From: Litchfieldia alkalitelluris
GTDB taxonomy: Bacteria; Bacillota; Bacilli; Bacillales; Bacillaceae_L
DNA length: 64,000 nucleotides
Reading direction: 5' to 3'
Assembly: GCF_002019645.1 (NCBI RefSeq)
Contig: NZ_KV917374.1
Coordinates: 5,106,369 to 5,170,368 of the forward strand
Both the position numbers and the translations under genes were made by a program. Every line of letters begins with the position of its first letter. The stretch's first letter is position 1. Under the pieces are notes generated by a model. That model did no database searches, had not been told where the DNA came from, and was given only the letters and a program-made list of their open reading frames with translations. Below, piece after piece: positions 59,688 through 64,000 of the stretch.

Positions 59688-60316
59688 CTTCCGAACCTAG
59701 AATACGGCGACTTTCTCCTCGAATACGGCGGCTTTGACGCACCATACGGCCACTTCTTCTACTTATCCGGCGGGAACTTCTTCACCGCTTGATTCTGAAC
59801 CTGGAATACGGCGGCTTTCTCCTTAAATACGGCGGCTTTGACGCACTATACGGCCACTTCTTCTACTTATCCGGCGGGAACTTCTTCCGCTTGATTCTGA
59901 ACCTGGAATACGGCGGCTTTCTCCTTAAATACGGCGGCTTTGACGCACTATACGGCCACTTCTTCTACTTATCCGGCGGGAACTTCTTCACCGCTTGATT
60001 CTGAACCTAGAATACGGCGACTTTCTCCTCGAATACGGCGGCTTTGACGCACTATACGGCGACTTCTTCTACTTATCCGGCGGGAACTTCTTCACCGCTT
60101 GATTCTGAACCTAGAATACGGCGACTTTCTCCTTAAATACGGCGGCTTTGACGCACCATACGGCGACTTCTACCACTTATCCGGCGGGAACTTCTTCACC
60201 CCTTGTTTCTGAACCTAGAATAAGGCGACTTTCTCCTTAAATACGGCGGCTTTGACGCATCATACGGCAACTTCTTCTACTTATCCGGCGGGAACTTCTT
60301 CACCGCTTGATTCTGA
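59688..60316. repeat. 104-bp array (21+21+21+41), right part
   Basis: Unit starts (TACGGCG) lie at 59703, 59807, 59909, 60013, 60117 and 60221; steps are 104, 102, 104, 104 and 104. Within a unit the TACGG/TCCGG cores fall at 59703, 59724, 59745, 59766, then 59807: 21, 21, 21 and 41 bp. It ends at ACCGCTTGATTCTGAA near 60316. Two short hairpins (60318-60339 and 60344-60367) and about 100 bp without features separate it from the next gene. Confidence 0.93.
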
Positions 60317-60465
60317 AGAGCTACCCATTTGGATAGCTCCTTACAGTCAAGTTTAATAAGTTGACTGTGAACAGTCGCCTTGCAATGCAGATAGTTCGTT
60401 TCAACCACTAGACAGTCACCTAATGTATACTGTCAGTCTCTTAAAACTTTATTATATATACTCAT

Positions 60466-61794
60466 CTAATTAAAATTCTTTACTGGTACCTTCATAAATA
60501 CATTTAAACCAATCTTTTTACAAATCGTTACATAATGCATTAAGGTTAGAAGTACTGCCCCCATGTTCATTCCAATTATAATCCCTTCCATTTGAAGCTG
60601 CTGCAGTGAGCCTAAAATAAACATCATTAAAAATGCGATAACATGAGACCATATCGTGTGAAACAGAGCATCCTTTAATAGCCCTAATCCAATAAGATAG
60701 GCTTGCATAGGAATCACAAAGAAATGAAAGAGAAAATATGGCCATAGCATTTGCAAATAAACCGTTGCGGCTGTTGATTCAAAAAACAAATGCGTGAGTG
60801 GATCTGCAAAGAAATAAAATAAACAAATCGCTGGAACACCATATAGCATCGTAAAACGCAACACTTTCTGGAGAAGTTGTTGAAGTTTAACTAGATCCCC
60901 ATTTGAGTATGCCTCCGAAACAGTTGGAATTAGTACAATTAGTAATGAATGAGCAATAAATGCAGGGAAAAACCCAATCGATAAAGCAACACCCGCCAAT
61001 AATCCATAATGCTCAGTTGCGACAGCTGCAGGCATTCCCGCCCTTATAAGTGCTGCCTTCACTAAAAATGGTTGGATCGCATGTGTCACAGAATGAAAGA
61101 TTCTAAGCCCAGTTGTTGGTAGAGAAATCGACATCAACTGTTTTCGCACCTTTTTTACACTCATCAATGCGTTTGATTGTTTATTCAATACTCGGACTCG
61201 TACAAGATACTCATAAAAAAGGTAAGCAAACACGAAAATATCACTAATGACCAATGTTCCTAAAGCAATCAGTATCGCATAATCCAAGTTAAAGTCGAAC
61301 ATTTGATAAATAAAAACAAGCAGGATTAGCTGAATTGCTTTTCTTAAAAAATTTGAAAAAGCAATTTTCCCCATTTTTTGTACTCCCATAAAATAACCAC
61401 GGGCAATGGATGTAAAAGAAATGAGTGGAATTAACATCACGACCAACCAACGTACAAGTGGATGGTAATCATCAAAAATGGAAACATACGGTAAGATAAG
61501 TGACGCTAAAACAATAAACAAGATCGTCATCAATACTGTTATTTTCATAATATGTTGAAGCATGTTGCTATGGTATTTCCTTTCATTCTCTGCAATTAAC
61601 TTTGAAACTGAGATTGGTAATTCTAAACTAGCTAAAATGACGACTAAAAAAATAGAAGGTAAGATGGTCATATACAAACCCATTCCTACTTCACCAAGTT
61701 CCCTTGCAAGAACCATGTTCACTAAAAATTCTATACACTCACCAATAAAAGCAACTAATATTAAAACCAATGTTCCTTTTAAGAATGTACTCAT
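60466..61794 (-). CDS. ykvU: SpoVB/YkvU-like polysaccharide flippase (MOP superfamily)
   Basis: A 442-residue membrane protein with about fourteen helices. The start MSTFLKGTLVLILVAFIGE, then NMVLARELGEVGMGLYM and SIARGYFMGVQKM, are typical of the SpoVB group that moves lipid-linked sugars during spore wall and cortex synthesis. LLAGVALSIGFFPAFI is in the second half. The best match from memory is B. subtilis YkvU, a spore membrane protein. The ATG used follows AAGGGGAT; an in-frame ATG eight codons earlier has no clear site. Confidence 0.82.
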   Translation of the reverse strand: MSTFLKGTLVLILVAFIGECIEFLVNMVLARELGEVGMGLYMTILPSIFLVVILASLELPISVSKLIAENERKYHSNMLQHIMKITVLMTILFIVLASLILPYVSIFDDYHPLVRWLVVMLIPLISFTSIARGYFMGVQKMGKIAFSNFLRKAIQLILLVFIYQMFDFNLDYAILIALGTLVISDIFVFAYLFYEYLVRVRVLNKQSNALMSVKKVRKQLMSISLPTTGLRIFHSVTHAIQPFLVKAALIRAGMPAAVATEHYGLLAGVALSIGFFPAFIAHSLLIVLIPTVSEAYSNGDLVKLQQLLQKVLRFTMLYGVPAICLFYFFADPLTHLFFESTAATVYLQMLWPYFLFHFFVIPMQAYLIGLGLLKDALFHTIWSHVIAFLMMFILGSLQQLQMEGIIIGMNMGAVLLTLMHYVTICKKIGLNVFMKVPVKNFN

Positions 61795-62056
61795 GTTGTC
61801 ATATCCCCTTCTTTTCATTGCAAATTACCAAGTATCCACTAACAACCTGGTTTATTAACGAAACAAGCTTTCTTCTAAGATATGAGACAAGTTACGAAAA
61901 TATCGTAACTAATTTTAAGACAAGTCAAAATTTACATTCCTTAATTTTCGCTGTTCATCTTTAAACCTTTTGAAATCTCATATATAATCGAATATGTATG
62001 TTTTTATGAAAATCAAGTTAACCATTATCCTTATATAGAAAAGGTGAATATAATAA

Positions 62057-63613
62057 ATGAGTGTTTTAACAGTTAAAAACTTAAGTCATGGGTTTGGAGA
62101 TCGTGCCATATTTAATGATGTATCCTTTCGCCTATTAAAGGGTGAGCACATTGGGTTGATTGGTGCTAATGGTGAGGGTAAATCAACATTTATGAATATT
62201 ATTACAGGTCAATTACAGCCTGATGATGGAAAAGTCGAGTGGTCAAGAAATGTTCGTGTTGGATATCTTGATCAACATGCTGCCCTTGAGCGCGGCTCAT
62301 CCATTCGTGATGTACTCAAAGGTGCTTTTAAATATCTTTTTGATTTAGAAGCCGAAATCAATAACATTTATAACAAAATGGGCGAAGCGTCTCCAGAAGA
62401 ACTAGAAAAGATGTTAGAAGAAGTTGGTACACTTCAGGATATCTTAACGAACAATGATTTCTATACAATTGATGCTAAAGTTGAAGAAATTGCTAGAGGA
62501 CTAGGCTTAGAAGATATTGGCTTAGATCGTGATGTCCATGATTTAAGTGGTGGACAACGTACAAAGATTCTTCTTGCAAAGCTTTTACTAGAAAAACCAG
62601 ATATTTTATTACTAGATGAGCCGACAAACTATCTCGATGAGCAGCATATTGTCTGGCTTAAACGATATCTACAAGAATACGAGAATGCATTTATTTTAAT
62701 ATCACATGATATTCCTTTCCTGAACAGTGTAATTAACTTGATTTACCATATGGAAAACCAAGAGCTTAACCGCTATGTTGGCGACTATGATAATTTCTTG
62801 CAGGTACATGAGATGAAAAAGCAACAGCTTGAATCTGCTTATAAAAGACAACAACAGGAAATTTCCAAGCTTAAAGATTTCGTTGCTCGTAACAAAGCAA
62901 GCGTGGCGACAAGAAATATGGCCATGTCTCGTCAGAAGAAGCTAGATAAAATGGATGTCATTGAGCTTGCGAAAGAAAAACCGAAACCTGAATTTAATTT
63001 TAAAGAAGCGAGAGCATCAAGTAAGCTCGTTTTCCAAACAAAAGATCTTGTAATCGGTTATACTGAGCCATTATCAAAACCATTAAACCTAAAAATGGAG
63101 CGCGGCCAAAAGATTGCTCTAATGGGTGCAAACGGTATTGGTAAAACAACTTTATTAAAAAGTATTCTCGGACTTAATAAACCTATTTCAGGAGAAGTTG
63201 AGCTGGGTGATTATCAATATATCGGATATTTTGAGCAAGAAATAAAAGAAGCGAATTATAATACTTGTATTGAAGAAGTATGGAATGAGTTTCCTTCTTA
63301 TAATCAAGCAGAAATTCGTGCGGCATTAGCTAAGTGTGGTTTAACGACGAAGCATATCGAAAGTAAAGTTGAAGTGCTTAGTGGTGGAGAAAAGGCAAAG
63401 GTACGTTTATGTAAGCTGATTAATAATGAGACAAACATCTTGGTTCTTGATGAGCCGACCAACCATTTAGATGTTGATGCGAAGGACGAATTAAAACGCG
63501 CTCTAAAAGCATACAAAGGTTCAGTAATAATCATCTGCCACGAACCAGAATTTTATCAAGATGTGGTTTCAGATGTTTGGAACTGTGAAACTTGGACAAC
63601 CAAAGTATTCTAA
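62057..63613 (+). CDS. yfmM: ABC-F family ATPase YfmM
   Basis: A 518-residue soluble protein with two ABC ATPase domains and no membrane part. ABC-F proteins act on ribosomes as translation factors or antibiotic-resistance proteins. Walker A motifs are GANGEGKST and GANGIGKTT, signatures LSGGQRTK and LSGGEKAK, and Walker B motifs LLLDEPTNYLD and LVLDEPTNHLD. The interdomain linker (residues ~245-300) is charged and helical, with a short P-site-tRNA interaction motif. Length and N-terminus equal B. subtilis YfmM. The ATG follows AAAGGTGA. Confidence 0.9.
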   Translation: MSVLTVKNLSHGFGDRAIFNDVSFRLLKGEHIGLIGANGEGKSTFMNIITGQLQPDDGKVEWSRNVRVGYLDQHAALERGSSIRDVLKGAFKYLFDLEAEINNIYNKMGEASPEELEKMLEEVGTLQDILTNNDFYTIDAKVEEIARGLGLEDIGLDRDVHDLSGGQRTKILLAKLLLEKPDILLLDEPTNYLDEQHIVWLKRYLQEYENAFILISHDIPFLNSVINLIYHMENQELNRYVGDYDNFLQVHEMKKQQLESAYKRQQQEISKLKDFVARNKASVATRNMAMSRQKKLDKMDVIELAKEKPKPEFNFKEARASSKLVFQTKDLVIGYTEPLSKPLNLKMERGQKIALMGANGIGKTTLLKSILGLNKPISGEVELGDYQYIGYFEQEIKEANYNTCIEEVWNEFPSYNQAEIRAALAKCGLTTKHIESKVEVLSGGEKAKVRLCKLINNETNILVLDEPTNHLDVDAKDELKRALKAYKGSVIIICHEPEFYQDVVSDVWNCETWTTKVF

Positions 63614-63691
63614 ACAAACGATCATTTAAAAATAGTTAAAAAATAAACAAACGATTGTTTAAAATAAAGTTCATTTCAAACAATCGTTTGT
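63612..63691. promoter_or_regulatory. Cluster of three AAACAAACGATTGTTT-type dyads
   Basis: Dyads at 63612-63627 (AAACAAACGATCATTT), 63645-63660 (AAACAAACGATTGTTT) and 63678-63691 (AAACAATCGTTTGT), 33 bp apart start to start. The second and third are also inverted relative to each other and could form a 14-bp stem. They look like operators for a TetR-type or similar repressor, controlling a gene beyond the right edge, or a stem in the yfmM 3' region. Confidence 0.45.
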
Positions 63692-63776
63692 ATAAACACC
63701 TGGTTTATTATGTAACAGGTTCCCCTGTGTGGGAGAAAATTGGATTTAACACCCCTATTAGCATCTGAAATAGTAA

Positions 63777-63805
63777 AAAGCTCGGAGCTTACCGAGCTTT
63801 TTTTC
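63777..63805 (+). terminator. Terminator downstream of yfmM
   Basis: AAAAGCTCGG pairs with CCGAGCTTTT, followed by TTTT. Confidence 0.88.
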
Positions 63806-63919
63806 TTATAACAAAGCACCCTTTCGTTCAATAAGCGATTCCTACTTCAAAGTCCCATCCCGCCATAAAAGTGGAGACCTTTGGACCCAGATGACGAAAT
63901 CAGCATGATAAGCTGATAA

Positions 63920-64000
63920 AATAAGGGGAAGAACTTCCTTTATTTAGGTGCTATGACTAAAAATTGCTAAAATAGAGGTTAAATTTCCCGTTATTTACTT
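63920..64000. repeat. AT-rich degenerate repeat at the right edge
   Basis: Two imperfect dyads (ATAAGGGGAAGAACTTCC at 63921 and ATAGAGGTTAAATTTCCC at 63972) are 51 bp apart. They resemble the dyads at 21669-21860. The array may continue past the window edge. Confidence 0.4.

Noticed and set aside
59789-59998. A 69-codon frame in the 59-kb array
   Set aside because: Repeat artefact; the exact internal duplication follows the array period.

Overview
The window is a chromosomal segment of a low-GC, endospore-forming member of the Bacillaceae (Bacillus in the broad sense). Evidence for sporulation is sspE, sspK, pdaA and a SpoVB-like flippase. Gene order follows known Bacillus subtilis neighbourhoods: sspE-ygaB-ygaC(ntdP)-ygaD, fabL, yfhS-mutY-yfhP-yfhJ/sspK-yfhH-recX-yfhF-yfhE-yfhD, and yfkD-yfkF-yfkH-YtxH-yfkJ-yfkK. 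Most genes are ordinary housekeeping or accessory metabolism. The unusual content lies between genes.

Layout. 0-2.3 kb: a peptide ABC transporter (oppD-oppF-binding lipoprotein, cut by the left edge). 2.6-3.4 kb: a 52-bp repeat array and two tandem copies of a structured interspersed element. 3.4-16 kb: the yga/yfh block, with two more copies of that element, a tRNA-like cloverleaf (14.62 kb) in front of a GNAT gene, and a dense DnaA-box cluster (15.86-16.09 kb) after yfhD. 16-21 kb: a cell-wall amidase, a second 52-bp array, a decayed histidine phosphatase, an acetamidase/formamidase and a diguanylate cyclase. 22-24.8 kb: a ZIP transporter and MntR with two MntR operators between them, then a frameshifted membrane gene. 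24.9-31.8 kb: aldehyde dehydrogenase, RlmD, PdaA, a formate/nitrite channel and fumarase. 32-32.7 kb: a 104-bp array. 32.9-42.9 kb: the yfk block with a PerR-box-preceded P1B-4 ATPase (PfeT-like). 42.9-45.6 kb: adhE with Rex operators. 46.2-47.1 kb: the largest 52-bp array. 47.2-54.9 kb: amhX, a DUF1992 gene and the hutPHUIG operon with its HutP attenuator. 55-57.8 kb: a GNAT gene, a frameshifted mreBH and a threonine dehydratase. 58-60.3 kb: a 104-bp array interrupted by an intact IS256-family element. 60.5-63.6 kb: a YkvU/SpoVB-like flippase and the ABC-F protein YfmM.

Main discovery. Five intergenic tandem arrays of different sequence share a period of 52 or 104 bp. Two of them, with different sequences, share the same internal layout of 21+21+21+41 bp. 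These lengths are close to whole numbers of B-DNA turns (2, 5 and 10), so repeated cores would face one side of the helix. The arrays recur about every 12-15 kb. They may be protein-binding or chromosome-organising elements rather than coding or CRISPR sequence.

Other strong signals are the DnaA-box cluster far from any recognisable oriC gene set, the interspersed element whose copies differ by compensatory changes in two helices, and the tRNA-like RNA with an abnormal anticodon loop. Nothing here could be searched against databases, so novelty claims are judgement only.
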